Shown here in pieces: positions 21,510 to 34,600 of a stretch of 52,976 nt of DNA (positions are counted from its first letter, which is position 1; every line of letters starts with the position of its first letter). The position numbers and the translations under genes were made by a program. The notes beneath the pieces are model-generated. The model did not search any database. It saw nothing but the letters and a program-made list of their open reading frames with translations, and was not told the origin of the DNA. Origin of the DNA: Klebsormidium nitens (Eukaryota; Streptophyta; Klebsormidiophyceae; Klebsormidiales; Klebsormidiaceae); contig DF237552.1 of the NCBI GenBank assembly GCA_000708835.1, forward strand, positions 1 to 52,976, in the 5' to 3' direction.

Positions 21510-24500
21510 ATGGCGACAATTGGCGCAGTGTTGCGTGAAATCGCTGCAGTAAGCGATCAGAAGATGAAGATTGAGCGCTATAAAAAGGTGCTGGAGTCGG
21601 TTCTTGCCCGCAATCACGCAGAAGATGCGAAGGCCTTCGTTGATCACAGTAAGTTCCATGTCTCATGGCGAAGGCGCAGACTTGTCCCAACATGTTGCAT
21701 CAGCATTGAGCTTGTTGTTTTCTGACCTTGGACAATCGTGGGGTGTGGATGAACCTTGAGGCCGCAGTCGGTCCAATTGCGTGGTGGGTATGGCAGTGTC
21801 GGCCTGCCCGGTTGCTCAGCTGCACGCCCCCTGCTGCGTGTCCTTTGCAGTGGTGTCGGACGACGTCCCGCTGGTTGCTTCGCGGCAGCTGCTGCAGCAG
21901 TTTGCCACCTCCCTGCCCACGCTGCAGCCGCAGGTGCACAAGGCGGTGGCGCACCACGCCCTCACCAAGATCCAGCCGCGCGTCGTGTCATTCGAAGATC
22001 AGGTCAGGCCGCCACCACGTCCAGCAGCAGCCATGATTGTCGTTGGGCGCCCAGCTATGCTGCCTCACAGTCCACGTGTCTGGCCTGGAATGCGTATGTG
22101 ATCCCCAGCCTCAAGCGTGCCTGGTCCCCGGCAGGTTTCGACCATCCGAGAGGGTGTTGCCTCCATCTATGAGAGAGATGAGGAATGGACGCAAGCGGCT
22201 CAAATGCTGAGTGGGATTGACCTGGACACAGGCATGAGGTGAGCAGAGAAGCCCCCAAACTGCTGAACAAGTGACATGAGGCACACGCGATGACTTGGAG
22301 CTGTACATGCTTCCTCTTGCTGAGTGAGCCATTGTGCATTCTGTTTTGAGTGTCCTTCCCCCTCTGCGTGGTGCTGACCGTGTGCGACTGCTGCAGGGTG
22401 GTGGACGATCGGTACAAGCTGGAGAAGTGCATCCACATCGCCATGCTCTACCTGCAGGTCGGACACGCCTAAGACGCATGCGTGCAACTCATGCCTGCAA
22501 GCAACGGCGGTGCGCTGCTGTTAAGACGTCCGCTGCTCTTGTTGTCCAGCCCCCTCTGCGACGTGTGTTTGGTCTCACGCGGAGTGTTTGTCTGTGCCCC
22601 AGGATGATGATGCTGTGAATGCAGAGACGTTCATCAAGAAAGCCTCGTTTCTGGTCAACAGCTGTAAAGAGGAGGCGCTCGAACTGCAGTACAAGGTGGG
22701 TGCACCTCCCCTGCCTCCGCCCGCGTGCCGCACCTCCTGGCGATCACCCTCGTGACACCGTGCATGTCCCAGCCAGCAGAAGTTGTTTTGAACTAGGCAT
22801 TCGGGTCCCTTGCCGCTGGCAGTTGCACGGCCTAAGGCCCGCCTGCGAGGAATAAGTGAAGCCCCAGACTTTGGGAAGGAGCAGCTTGCGAGTAATGCTG
22901 TGGGGCTGTGGTGTGTGGCAGGTGTGCTACGCGCGCATCCTGGACGCGAAGCGCAAGTTCCAAGAGGCGGCGCTGCGCTACTATGAGCTGTCGCAATGGG
23001 AGAAGACGAACACGGTTGCCAAGTGAGGCCACCCGAGTGCGCATCAAATTTGTGCGGTCCCTCACTCCTGGGCCTCCGCCAAAGCTTTGCTCTGCCAGCC
23101 TCGCCTGAAGAAGAAGGCATGCGCACTTTCCTGCTGTACAGTCTTACAGCACTGCACGTGGCCACGCCGCCCCCCGCACTGCATCTCCTCTGTCGTGGCC
23201 CGCTCCAGGCGTCTGGGTCTGACTGTTCCCCCACTGTCGGTGCAGCCGCGTGGACGAGGGTGACCTGCAGCAGGCGCTGACTGCGGCCGTGACGTGCACC
23301 ATCCTGGCCGGGGCAGGCCCCCAGCGCTCGCGCATGCTGGCCACCCTCTACAAGGTCACCCCGCTACCCCGCAGCAACGGCGCCCCGCGTCATGGGGCAG
23401 CCCTCGTCGTGTGCCCTGGCTGCTGAGCTGCTCAGGCTGCTGCGATCCTCGTGTGATCCTCGTGTGTGTCTCTGCAACCCCTGCTGCCGCCCTGCCCCCA
23501 AGCTGTCCGACTGCTTGGCTGAAGCCGTGCTGCGCTGCGCGTGCAGGACGAGCGGTGCGCGGCCCTGCCGGTGTACCCCATCCTGCAGAAGGTGTACCTG
23601 GAGCGCATCTTGCGCCAGGCCGAGGTGGCGGCCTTTGCGCAGGACCTCAAGCCCCACCAGGTGCGGCTCCAGGCCCCCACATCCGCGCTGCGCACTGCCG
23701 CCCCGCCCCCCTGCTCCGACGCGGCCTGCCTCGCTGGAGCGCGTCTGCGTGCCTGCCTTGACGCATGTGTTGTGCGTGCAGCAAGCGCTGACCGCGGACG
23801 GGTCGACGGTGCTGGCGCGCGCGGTGATTGAGCACAACCTGCTGAGTGCGAGCAAGCTGTACACCAACATCACCTTCCTCGAGCTCGGCGCCCTCCTCGG
23901 CATTGCCCCCGACAAGGTCAGCCCGCACCCGGCGGCCTGCAAAAACTGTAGCAGGACGCGAGAGCTGGTGCGCTGTGTCCCTCCGCTGCCGTTTGGCCCC
24001 GCCGCACTGCAGAGGACCTCTCCTTTTGAGGCTATCTTCCCGCGGACTGTCCTGCAACGCTGACCCGTTCGGTTGACTGCTGGCAGGCCGAGAGGATTGC
24101 TGCGCGCATGGTTGCGCAGGACCGCATGAAGGGATCCATCGATCAGGTGCGCCCTCTCCCCGCGCTATGTCCCGGGCGTCTGGCCGCTCCTCGGCCAGGT
24201 TGCCGCGGCAAGCTGCCCAGCGCGCCCAATGCCGTCTGAGCATGGATAGCGGCTGGCTGGTAACCCCCTGCCTGGTGCTGGGATTGTTGCTCTCGAAGTT
24301 GGCAAGATCCGCCCGCAGTGCTGGGACCGCGCTTGGCTGTGCATTCCCGGGCAGGTCGGCTCACCTGGGCTGTGCGTGGCCGCAGGTCGAGGGCATCATC
24401 CAGTTCGAGACGGAGACGGAGGAGATCAAACAGTGGGACCACCAGGTGAGCCTTCAACGTGCTCGGCGGTGGCCGTAGAGGCAATCGGCCAACCGTGTGA

Positions 24501-24748
24501 ATGCACGCGGGGAAATTGGGGTGCTGTACGCTCTCAGATGGTCTGTGGGCCCTCAGCACACTCGAGCAAAGCAACTTCAGCAAGGCGTGTTCGAGGCCTA
24601 GTCAAATGCAAAGGGTAGCTCGTATCTCTCGTTTCCATACCCAGCCGTAAATCGCCACGTCCATCTTCTGCAGATCGCAGCGGTGTGCTTTGCGGTCAAC
24701 GGTATCCTAGACAACATGCAAAAAAAAGGAATGGCAATAGCAGTCTGA
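21510..24748 (+). CDS. CSN4: COP9 signalosome complex subunit 4
   Basis: PCI-domain subunit of the COP9 signalosome, which removes NEDD8 from cullins. Twelve exons: 21510-21648, 21851-22002, 22135-22238, 22397-22457, 22603-22695, 22922-23022, 23246-23354, 23547-23660, 23782-23916, 24087-24146, 24386-24445 and 24674-24748. Phases all agree and give 400 aa, the usual CSN4 size. Diagnostic segments include [10 protein letters not shown] near the start, [54 protein letters not shown] (written in part), [28 protein letters not shown] inside the PCI region, and the winged-helix part with [17 protein letters not shown]. The C-terminus ([11 protein letters not shown]) is short and not strongly conserved. 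The ATG at 21510 follows a gene-free leader. Confidence 0.96.
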
Positions 24749-25837
24749 GCATTGCAGTTTGACATACGTGATGGGAGAGATCAGCGCCAGGAATTGGTAA
24801 ACTGTAGAAGAAGAGCATGCGACCAGGAAAATGAGGTAGAGTGTACTTCGAACCTGCAACAGCAACGGCAGAAGGCAAGGTGTATCACAGTAGATCCTGG
24901 CAGAAATTCGTGGAGGCTTTTGTCACGTCATGATGGCTTTCATGAATAACACTAACAATATTGATCCACGACATGTTTGCTGGTAATAGCCTCACAATGC
25001 ATCATCTAAAGGAAAGTTCTTGCAAGTTGAGTCCGATGGCCTTGATCCTTCACGAATGCGCCTCAATCTGGTTACCGTATACTCGTTCATGCCGCCATGA
25101 GCCCGGACCTTGTACAATATACAATGATGCAAGTCCAATGCACAGGACTTGTAATATCAGGCTTAGTGGGGGCCAGCGATGGCGTGCACATAAATGATCA
25201 GCGTTCGACTTAATTGTTTGATTGGCCAATATTGATTTTAGGAATATATATATTTTCGGCCTGCGTGGACGTACGGGTACTGCATGCGTAGATACAAGAG
25301 TCACATGTGCGAACGCGCTTATAATCTTAGCATGCATGCAGACGTATATCGATCCCCCTTTCAATTCACCCATGAATTAAGCCTTACATACCGTACAAGC
25401 AATCATGAGTGTGGCCGGGCAGCACGTGGCGCTTCTGCGATTTAGGTTTGCTGCTTCCGACATCTTCGTACTTCAACTTTTTAGAATCGCTTTTCAGATT
25501 TTAGATTGAACCGTGATGCATGTTCATGATAAATCGTCCACTCTTGCATGCAAGAGAAGATTGCCATGAAAGTCACAGTCGTCAGTCTGGCCTTCCGGCC
25601 AACGGTTCAATGCAACGATGAGGCCTCCCATCGCAGGCTCAAGCCGTGTCAATTTGCGCAAATGTAACCCGCTAAAGATGAACAATTCCGATATCCTGAC
25701 CAGGCTAAATGTATCTCTCTTGCATAGAGCATTCTATTCCCAAGAGAGCTAGCTGCCAATACCTACCCACTTCTTTCTATCAAACACTGATCTTGATGCT
25801 ATACACAGTGTCAAATACATTTTCCTTACGCAAGCCC
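24749..25837. other. Convergent gap between CSN4 and CNX2, AT-rich CATGCA island
   Basis: About 1.1 kb tail to tail. The stretch from about 24920 to 25740 is AT-rich with CATGCATGC, CATGCAAG and runs such as GAATATATATATT. No exon, RNA gene or repeat family was recognised. Confidence 0.6.
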
Positions 25838-28800
25838 CTAGCCGCCTATGTGGATCATAGGCCTGTTCTGAGTACGCTGGATCTCAAACATGCCCGCGTG
25901 GCGCGCTTTCTTCCGTCTCACCTGCGTCAAAGCAGCCAATAGACATTCAGGTCTGAGTGAACAGCACGGACGCGAGTTGCCCCCAACTGTCGCCTTTTCC
26001 TGCCAGGTCGATATGAACAAGGCTCGACAAAGAAGCAAATTCACGGACCAGGTAGCGGAGGGGAAAAAAAGGTTTGCCAGCAAGTTACTTCAATCCACCA
26101 TTGATAGAAACGTCGAAACGCACTTGAGTATCGACAGATGAAGCATCGGGAAGCTGCCCAGAGGGAATGAGATATGGCAGCACTGATATACCCCTTGACC
26201 TGAGCCACTGTCAAGCTTTTGACCCACAAACGCCTTCACCAGATGGAGGCACAATATGCGGGCACAGACAGTGCTGAACCTCGTAACCTGAAAGGCCGGC
26301 GACCTTTGCCGGGCGGGACGCCTCACCGCACTTCCGATGATGTCCTCGAGTCCCCCGGTCGTTGCCCCCGCCCTGAGCGCGTCCCGCAGGCTCACCTCCG
26401 CGGGCCCGAAGAGGCACACCTTCAGGTTCCCGTCCGCCATCAGCCGCAGCCGATTGCACCCTGCCACGGGATGCGTGTGTCAGTCCAGCCAAAGTAACGG
26501 CTCTCTCGACGAAGAAGGAACAGGCCAGCCGAGAAGAGTCTCCTTATTCCCGGGAAAAGAAGGACAACAGTACTCTCGGGAATCAGGAGGGACTGCAAAC
26601 TGGCTTGCTGTGAGGGGTAGCGATTGACTCAGGGTACAAGGTGCAATCCAACAACCGGAGGGAATCTCAAGAATGTTTGCGCTCGTTGAAGGCAGGATCT
26701 AAGACGACATGCGGCCTTCGAACTACGTCGGACACTGATCAATGCGGCAGGGGTGTTGTAATCATTGCACTCGTCCGTGATGCTTTTCGAAGCTGGCGAG
26801 GCGGCTTGACTGCCCGCCGGATCGGCAGGCCGATACCGATATCAGAAGACTTTCCAGAGGTACTTTGGCGGAACACTTCGACGGCTTTATATCGAGATTG
26901 GTGTTGCATTTCGAGCGCTGGAGCACGTTTTACAGCAGTTGTCTGTATTTTCCCAAAGCGACGCACGGAACCGCTATATGACCTTTTCCAATCCGAAACA
27001 GCACATCCTCATGTCAGACCCCCGTATTCGGCCTGTCCTCGTCTTTCCTGACGGCGCTGCCCCCTTGGCCTCACCCGCGCAGAAGTGGTCGGTCATGGAG
27101 GTGATGAACGAGACGGTCCCGCGGAAGCCCTCCACCCGAAAGTTCTGCAAGGACGCAATGTGCGGGTATGGGCAAGGAGCACGTGCTTCAAGCTGCCTAC
27201 ACGCACGCACCAAAACCTCTAAGATGACAAGAGAGCACGCTCTTCCAACGGCATCCAGTCCTGGACAAACGCTTCCAGTGTCCAGTTCAAGCCCGTAGTA
27301 AAGCTTTTGGCCCGTGCTTGAAGGGGGGACTTTTGCGACGGGTCACCCCACTGCGTGCTTTCTCGAGGACGAGCCATGGAGCCACATCACCTTTGCGGTA
27401 TCTGTGGGGTGGTCTTGCAGACGCGCAATCGTCGGATACTTGGTTTTCTGCACGAAAAGTCAGGACAGTTTGTGGCTGCGTTCGGACAGGCCCACATCAC
27501 ACGCCGACGGGGTGCCTGTCACCGCGCCCTGTTGCCAGTCACGCGTGAGCCAACAATCCCGGAGGGAGGCACCCTCTGCCGTTTTGGCAAAAAACCCGCT
27601 TACCCCATTGGCTTCGTGAGAAGATCATTGGGCGCCAGATTTCCGACACATGTCATCCAGTCATGGACGGTATCACCAATGCGCATCAAGAGAACTCGCC
27701 CATTCTTTTCTGTTCACTACCTTAGCACGCTGCCATAAAAAGGTATAAGTCCAAGACGTCCACCGTTCTTTCCATTTATCAGCTAGTCGCCAACAGGCAG
27801 TGAATCGCCAGACCCTCCACTGCATTCCTCAACCCCCTTCTAAGGCACTTGCCACAATTGCGTGCAGAGCATCAGAACGAGGCCGTCAGGTTTGATTACA
27901 CACAAGGACAATCCTGAGGTAGATGGCCGACATAATCACAGCGCTCACCACGGCCGCCATGAGCTCCGCGTAGGGCACCATCTTTTTGGAGTCCCACACG
28001 TTGCCGTCGAAGGGCATGAACTCGATGAAGCGCACGTTGACGGGCTGCTCCCGCGTCAGCTCCACGAAGTCGCCCACCTCGTCGTCATTCACCCCGCGCA
28101 TCACCACGCAGTTCACCTGAACACCACCCGGCATCCGGTCAGCGTGACCCGATCAGCGCAGGAACAAAGGAGACAGAGGCCGGTGCCCAAGAGGCCTGCT
28201 TTGCGCTGAACCCAGGCACGTGCCTCTTGCACCGCAAGAGTCACTGCCCATCAAGTGACCAACTCACCTGCAGAAAATTTACCACGAATTCAGCAAAGAA
28301 GGATAACCGAAGCCCACTGAGAAAACAATACTGCGCCTGTCCTTGCCTGATCACGGACACAGATCGAGACTGTCACTGGTAAAAGCCCGGATGCGAACAC
28401 TTCCAAAGAAGACAAGGCTCGTATAGGCCTATTTGCACTGTTCAATTCCTACAGAAGGCGATCGCAATCTTCTGCAGGAAAGTACACACAAAACTTCGAA
28501 CCAGACAACGCAACCCTCTGACCTTCATCGTGAAACCCAAGCTCTTGCCCCCCCACCCGCCTCACCTTGACCGGGTCGTACCCCAGCTCGAGGGCCCTCT
28601 CGATTGACTGCAGTACTTTGTGGTGCCCCTTCCGCCGCGTGAGCAGCTCAAACTTGGCCGGCACGAGCGTATCCAAGCTGATATTAAGCAGATCCACCCC
28701 CGCGTCGCGGAGGGCCGGAAGCTGCCTCTGCAGAATGAGTCCGTTGGTGGTGATTGCCAGCGTTCGCAGCCCGTCGAGTTGCTTCAGCCCGCGGCAGATC

Positions 28801-30400
28801 TCGACGAAGTCCCGGCGGATGGTGGGCTCGCCGCCAGTCAACCGAATCTTGTCGACGCCTGCACACAAGGAACATAGACAGCGGGTCGAAGGACAACCAG
28901 CTTCGACAGGTGGCCTCTTCAGTGGCCAATGGTTCACTCTGTTGGTCGGCACAGCGGGAACTCACTGCTTTGCCATTCAGCCCCTAATGGGATAAATGGA
29001 ACCAACAGGGCTACAGTCTGTGCCAACTCGAGCTCTCCTGTTCAATTACAGTGCCTGTTCAACGCAGCAATTGAAACCATTTTCTCATGATTATGTTGTA
29101 CCCAGCAGAAGGATTTAACGGAAACCCTTAAATGATTGCTTGAGGTGCAAGCGTGCTGCGGTGACTCGAAGTATCTTTTGTCATTCAACCATCTCAAGCA
29201 GGAATGCCCCGCCTTACGGGACCCTAGAAGTGCCCAAAGCACACCGCCTCCAGTCGAGACCACTGCAGAGTGCAGCGGATCTCCGGTTACTGGACTCCAA
29301 TCGGACATGATGCAATAGTGACCCAGAATCGAGTTGACATCACCGTTTGTCAAGGAAGCCTTGTGGAGACACTGCAAGTAAGGAAGATTGAACGCACCAT
29401 TTGCAACGAAGACCGTCGCCAATTGTAGTATCTCGTCCGTGGACAGCAAGCTGTCGCTCGGCGACAGCTCCACTCCCTCCGCTGGCATGCAGTATTTGCA
29501 TCGCAGGTTGCACCGCTCCGTCAGCGAGATGCGCAGGTATGTATGACGTCGTCCAAAGTTGTCAACCAGGGTTGGAGAAACGTCAGGGTCGTCAAGCGGC
29601 GGCGGCGGCGTGATCCGAAACCCTGAAAACCCATCAACTAGAGATTCTGTTTCGAAACCCCTTAATGGTGAGGGGTTTGCTAAGGGTGACTCTCCGGATC
29701 TGTGTGTTTCGAGCTTGCTTTCTAATGCTTGCTGGCGGACGCTGATATTCTCCCTGTTGAAGGGTTCCGGCGCCGGACTATCCTTCCATCCAAGCATACC
29801 CTGTCTCTGCCCCTGAGCGGACGAAGGCCTCCCAAAGACCTGCTCCGGCAATGGGGGGAACTGAGGGCCGTCCCCAGACTGGCTGCTTCCTCCCCCAGCA
29901 TGCGGAGCCGTCACCCTTGCCGGCTCTGCAGAGCCCCCACCCTGCCACACGAAACGGGGGGCTGCTCGGGCCATCTCTCGCAACCTCCTCTCCCTCTGAC
30001 CATCTGCAACCTCCCCTTGACCATCCGCAACCCCCCTCTGGAACCCCCGTCCGGAAGTGCTCGCATGATAGCCTGCAGCTGTCCGCCAGTCCTCAATGGG
30101 AGGCCCTTCTTCTTCAGACCCCCTCCCTCTCAATCGAGAAGCACCTGCCCTAGGGCCCCTGCCTGCCTTCTCCCAGCCTGACGTGGTGGTGGGAAGGCAC
30201 TCGCTACTGGGGGCTGCTTCATCCTCAAAAGGTTCAAGGCGGACCGCTTCGGCGGCGGAGCTGCGGTTTTGGAGGGGGCTCTTGTGGAATGTCCTCACTG
30301 CCGTGGCTTTGTGTAGGGTTGCCACCTCATCTAGGAGTGATGTCCTGGCGCCGCGATGCTGTTTGAGGACGCGCGCGGAGAGACAACGGAAGGCATGCAT
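25838..30400 (-). CDS. CNX2: GTP 3',8-cyclase of molybdenum cofactor synthesis (CNX2/MOCS1A/MoaA)
   Basis: Radical SAM enzyme that makes the first Moco intermediate from GTP, in mitochondria in plants; it acts with cPMP synthase (MoaC/CNX3), which is not in this window. Exons: 30400-29398, 28858-28566, 28116-27949, 27447-27391, 27144-27075, 26460-26327 and 25921-25838, giving 602 aa with consistent phases. The catalytic domain starts near residue 290 with [17 protein letters not shown] (Cys297, Cys301, Cys304), then [21 protein letters not shown] and [11 protein letters not shown]. Next come HPTDTAK and the second cluster C529-A-G-C532 with Cys546 in [11 protein letters not shown]. It ends in IGG, the conserved C-terminal Gly-Gly needed in MOCS1A. 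Residues 1-280 form an unusually long, disordered extension after a presequence-like start. Confidence 0.95.
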
Positions 30401-31676
30401 CCTGCCTCTCTGGAGTAAATACCTGCAGCAAAGAAAGTCCAGGCTAAAGAAGATTGATTCACCCTACATTTTAGATTGAATATACAGAAGCCATCATCAG
30501 CGATTATTGGAGGTACGATCACCTGCGGATCAACAAACTGCTGCTCTCGGGAGTTTCCATCCATAATTGCAGAAGTCTGACTACGGACCAACTGCCACAA
30601 TCTCTGATGCGGGTTTTCTGAAAAGTTTGCAGTGAAAAGTCATCTGTGAAAGCGCAAACATGCAATGCTGAGGTTTCACATGGAAACTTTCACAGGCACT
30701 TATTCTTCACCGAGATTCTCCGCCAATCGAAGCCCCTGTTTTCAATGCCGGACGAGTTCATAGGAGCTGTCCGCTGTGCAGGCCGTTCATCATGGAAATG
30801 TATTCACCGTATGGACGAAAAAAACCTTTAGACAGCCATACCTGAATGAGCTACCGTAAATCAAGCTGTCGGCCACCAGTCAAAGCCACCGCCCTAGCTG
30901 ACTTGGAATTGGAGCTGCATCAAGAACACGCCATTGATGCCATGGAGTGCCTGATTCATTGGCCATCGAAAACCAAGTTTTGAAATTGCTGTCACCAGAC
31001 GCCGACGGCTGGATCGCCTTTGAAGTTTGAAATTGCAGATCGCACTTCACTTTGCAAATTGCAGTGTCTCGTCCGCGATCGAAGGGGCAGCCACATGTGT
31101 GCAATCTCCGTTCCAGCAAATGAAGATCTGAATCATCTGATCAATTTTGGCTCCGCACCGGCTGACTGAAAGACCGTCATTATGTCGGCCTGCCGGTCAT
31201 ACACTCTGGGCGAAATATATTATTACGGCAGAACACTGCCCTTGTACATCGGTTTGGTTGCCGACTGCCGGTTTCCGTAACACTGCCAAAATCGCCTGTA
31301 TACGACGAAACAACATAGATTGGCGGTGGCCTCAACTATTATAAAGTTGGCTCCGGGATCGCACGGTAACGATTGCTCTTCAAGGCAGTGGTTACCGTGG
31401 CGGGCGGCCGCCGGGGCGCAAGTCGGGCGCGGCGTGCCGCCCTGCTGTAAGTTGCTCTCAGAACACCTCTAGCCTTACTAGGCTAGCTAGCTAGAGCGCT
31501 CGCAAAACACGAGGCATTAATGGCTGCTACAGTGCTCGGCCCAGACATACCTTATTCAAAACTAGGACAGGAGCATCTGGCTTATGTAGCGCAGTTTGCC
31601 ACCGTCTTGTGACAAGGGTCTGTCATTTGGGCTTCCAGCCTAGGGCGTGAAGCATTGGGGTTGCCCAGCCGGGCGG
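30401..31676. other. Divergent promoter region between CNX2 and RRP9
   Basis: 1.28 kb head to head. No exon or repeat was recognised. The half nearer RRP9 becomes GC-rich after about 31390 and looks like a leader, including a GCCGCCGGGGCGCAAG stretch. An ATG-less open frame there was not accepted as coding. Confidence 0.5.
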
Positions 31677-34600
31677 ATGGCGAAGCAGAAGGGCATGAAG
31701 AAGGTGAGCCCTACTCCCGTCCACCAGGGGCAGGGTCCATGGCACGTGGCAGTTCGTGCCACCAGCTAGCTCGACTAGCGTTGCCGCATCTGATCCGATG
31801 CATTAGATGTGTTGGTAAAGGTGCTCTCATGAGGCTGTTGCTGCCTGCTTCAATAACGCCTGCCCACTCCTTGGTCTGGGATTGTTCTAGTAGGCCCCCT
31901 TGTTTGCTGGCCCTATCTGCCCCTTCATCACTGTATCAATTGTGCCGCTTTGCAGCGGCCTGCGCGGGGTGGCCCAGGAGGGGCCCCCCGGCCTGAGAAG
32001 CGCACCAAGCGGCGAGATGCGGAGGAGGAGGAGAAGGAGGATGAGGAGGCGGATTTCCTGGGCGAGGAGGGTGCGCAGGTGGGGCACCGCATTAAATGGA
32101 TAAACAAGGGACTAGCAGCTAGTGCATGCTTCAACCAGGCTGGCGCGCTCTTGTCGCCCTGCCTGTGGGGCCTCAATAGTGGTGCTACTTGACACAGGTG
32201 GTGAAAGGCGCAATGTTGTGAAAAGATGCTTTGAAGAGCCTGTGCACTGTGGATGGGGTGGTTGCCCTTGGGGCATGCCTGATGGATGTGGGCTGCCTCC
32301 TGGAGGGAGCAGTGTGGCTGCATTGGCAGTGATTGGCGTCTGTGTGCGGCGCTCATGCTCGGTGGTGGTGCGGCCGTGTAGGAGCACGGAGGGGCCCCCA
32401 GCGAGGAGGGCAGTGAGCAGGAGCCGGAGGAGACGGCGGATGAGAAGCGGCTGCGTCTAGGTGCGCACTCTGGCCCTGCGCCGCTGACGGGGCGAGCGGG
32501 CAGCCTGCCGGGGTGGGCAGGGGCAGCCCTCGCTGGCCCTGTTCAGGAGACACACCTCTGATCTGGTTGTGCCATTGCAAGCATGCCTTGTGCAGCAGTC
32601 CGGCCTCTCCTGATCAACCCTGAAGTGGTTTGGCTGCTTGTCGGGCGCCTGGCCCAGCAAGCTGGGTGCTGGAACAAGGTGGGGACTAGCCATGTTCTGG
32701 CCCCTCGCGTGTGAGCCACCCTCTCTTACCTTGTCCCCAGGCAGCCGCCAGCGCGGTCCCCTCTCTCCGTTTGGATGTCAATCGTGAGCTGCTTCCTGCC
32801 CTTGCAGCCAAGGCGTATTTGGCGAGGGTGCGTGCGGCTGCTGATGCTGACGTCAGTGGCGAGGAGGACGAGGATGCGGACCGGGCGGTGCACCGCGATT
32901 CCCTGGTGGCCGCCCGCCTGCAGAGCGAGGTGGTGAGCCGCATTGTCGCCAGCCGCTGCGCACTGCCTCCATTGCCCTGGCCATTAAATCACCTCCTGAA
33001 ACTTCCCATCTGGGCGGCGCGCCTCTCGGCCCTCGTTGCAGCGCTCCCTCGTGTCCCGCCTCTTAGAGCGCCCTCACTGGTTGTGCAGGCGGAAGCGTCG
33101 GGCCGCGCGCAGCGCCCACTGGCGGCGCGGGTGGTCCACCAGGGCCAAGCGCCACCCGGAGTACCGGTGGGGCGCCGCCACCGACACGCCGTTACAGCCC
33201 TCGCCCTCACACACGACGACACCCAGGCATTTGCCGCCTCCAAAGATGGCGTGGTCGTGCAATGTGAGTGGCGCCGCTGAAGCCGCGCACCTCTGCCTTG
33301 GGAGCCCCCTGTCTTGCCCATCTGGGGGGCCCTCTGCGCCTTGCTCCTGGCTGCCGGGCCTCATTGAGAATGTTTTCAAACGAGTGATTCCTCCCTGTCT
33401 GAGTGCAGGGAACGTAGAAAAGGGCGGGTCGAGCGCGCTGCCGCTGCCAGAGGGTGCCAGGATGAAGGCCCTACTAGCGCTGGCGGTGAGTCCTCTCCAG
33501 CCACCTCGCAGCATGCAGGCTGGGCCACAATGCGTGATACAGTGGCCTGACATCATGGGCGAATGTAGCAACCTGTGTGAGGGACGGGCCGGTCAGCGGG
33601 TCTCGCGACTGGCACCCACCTGGAGACCTTGGCCTCCTCTGTGAAGCTCTGTGGTGTAGGCCCAGAGTCCGCCTCCTCCGGCTCGGCAGTTCAGCTGGTG
33701 GGCTGCCTGGCGTGCGGTCCTAGGCCATCCGCCCTTGTAAAGTCACTTCATTGCACGTCGGTGGTGGGAGCAGCTCTCTGGGCGCTGACCCTGGCAGCTC
33801 TGTGAAGGCCTACGTTGGATTGCAAGGCTGTACTGGCCGCACTAGGCACCGCTGCTGCCCCCAGCACTGCCGCCGCTGATGGGGCTCGCCAGTCGCGCTC
33901 GCTTCTGTGTGTGCCTCTGCCCAGCCGGCCCTGCTGACCCCGCTGATCGGCCTCCGTGGCCTCTTTTTGTGACGACACCCCTCGGTGATGCGTGCGTGGC
34001 GGTGGTGTCCAGGTGAGCAGCGACGGGCGCTACCTGGCGGCGGGCGGTGTGGACCGCTCCATCCACGTATGGGACGTGCGCGCGCACCAGTACCTGCGCG
34101 CCTTCTCCGGCCACCGCGGCACCGTCTCGGTGAGCAACGGCCCACCTTGCATGTATGCGTGAGCATGCACTGAAAAGAGAGTCGCAGGTCACAAGCTCTC
34201 GCCCTCGTTGGCTTTAGTGTAGTCCCGTTCTTCCAAAGCTCTTTCGGCCCACTTTTTCAGCGCGCTTCTAGACCCCTTCGCTTTCGCTTTCGCCTGCAAC
34301 ATTCCCTGAACTGGAGTCAATGTCTTTTTTGCCCCTTCGCCCCCCGCCGTGTCTCCTGTCAGCCCCACTCACGCACACGTGAGGTGTGCTGCTCCCCTTC
34401 TCGTTTCGCACCCCCAGTCTGCCCGCCCTGGCCCGCCCCTCCCCTGCTGCGTTACCGGATTGCGCTGTGGTGTGCGGTGTGTGCAGAGCCTGGCGTTCCG
34501 GGTGGGCACGGCGCAGCTCTTCTCCGGCTCCTTCGACCGCTCCATCAAGCTGTGGAGCCTCGACGACATGGCCTACATGGACTCCCTGTGAGCGCCACCC

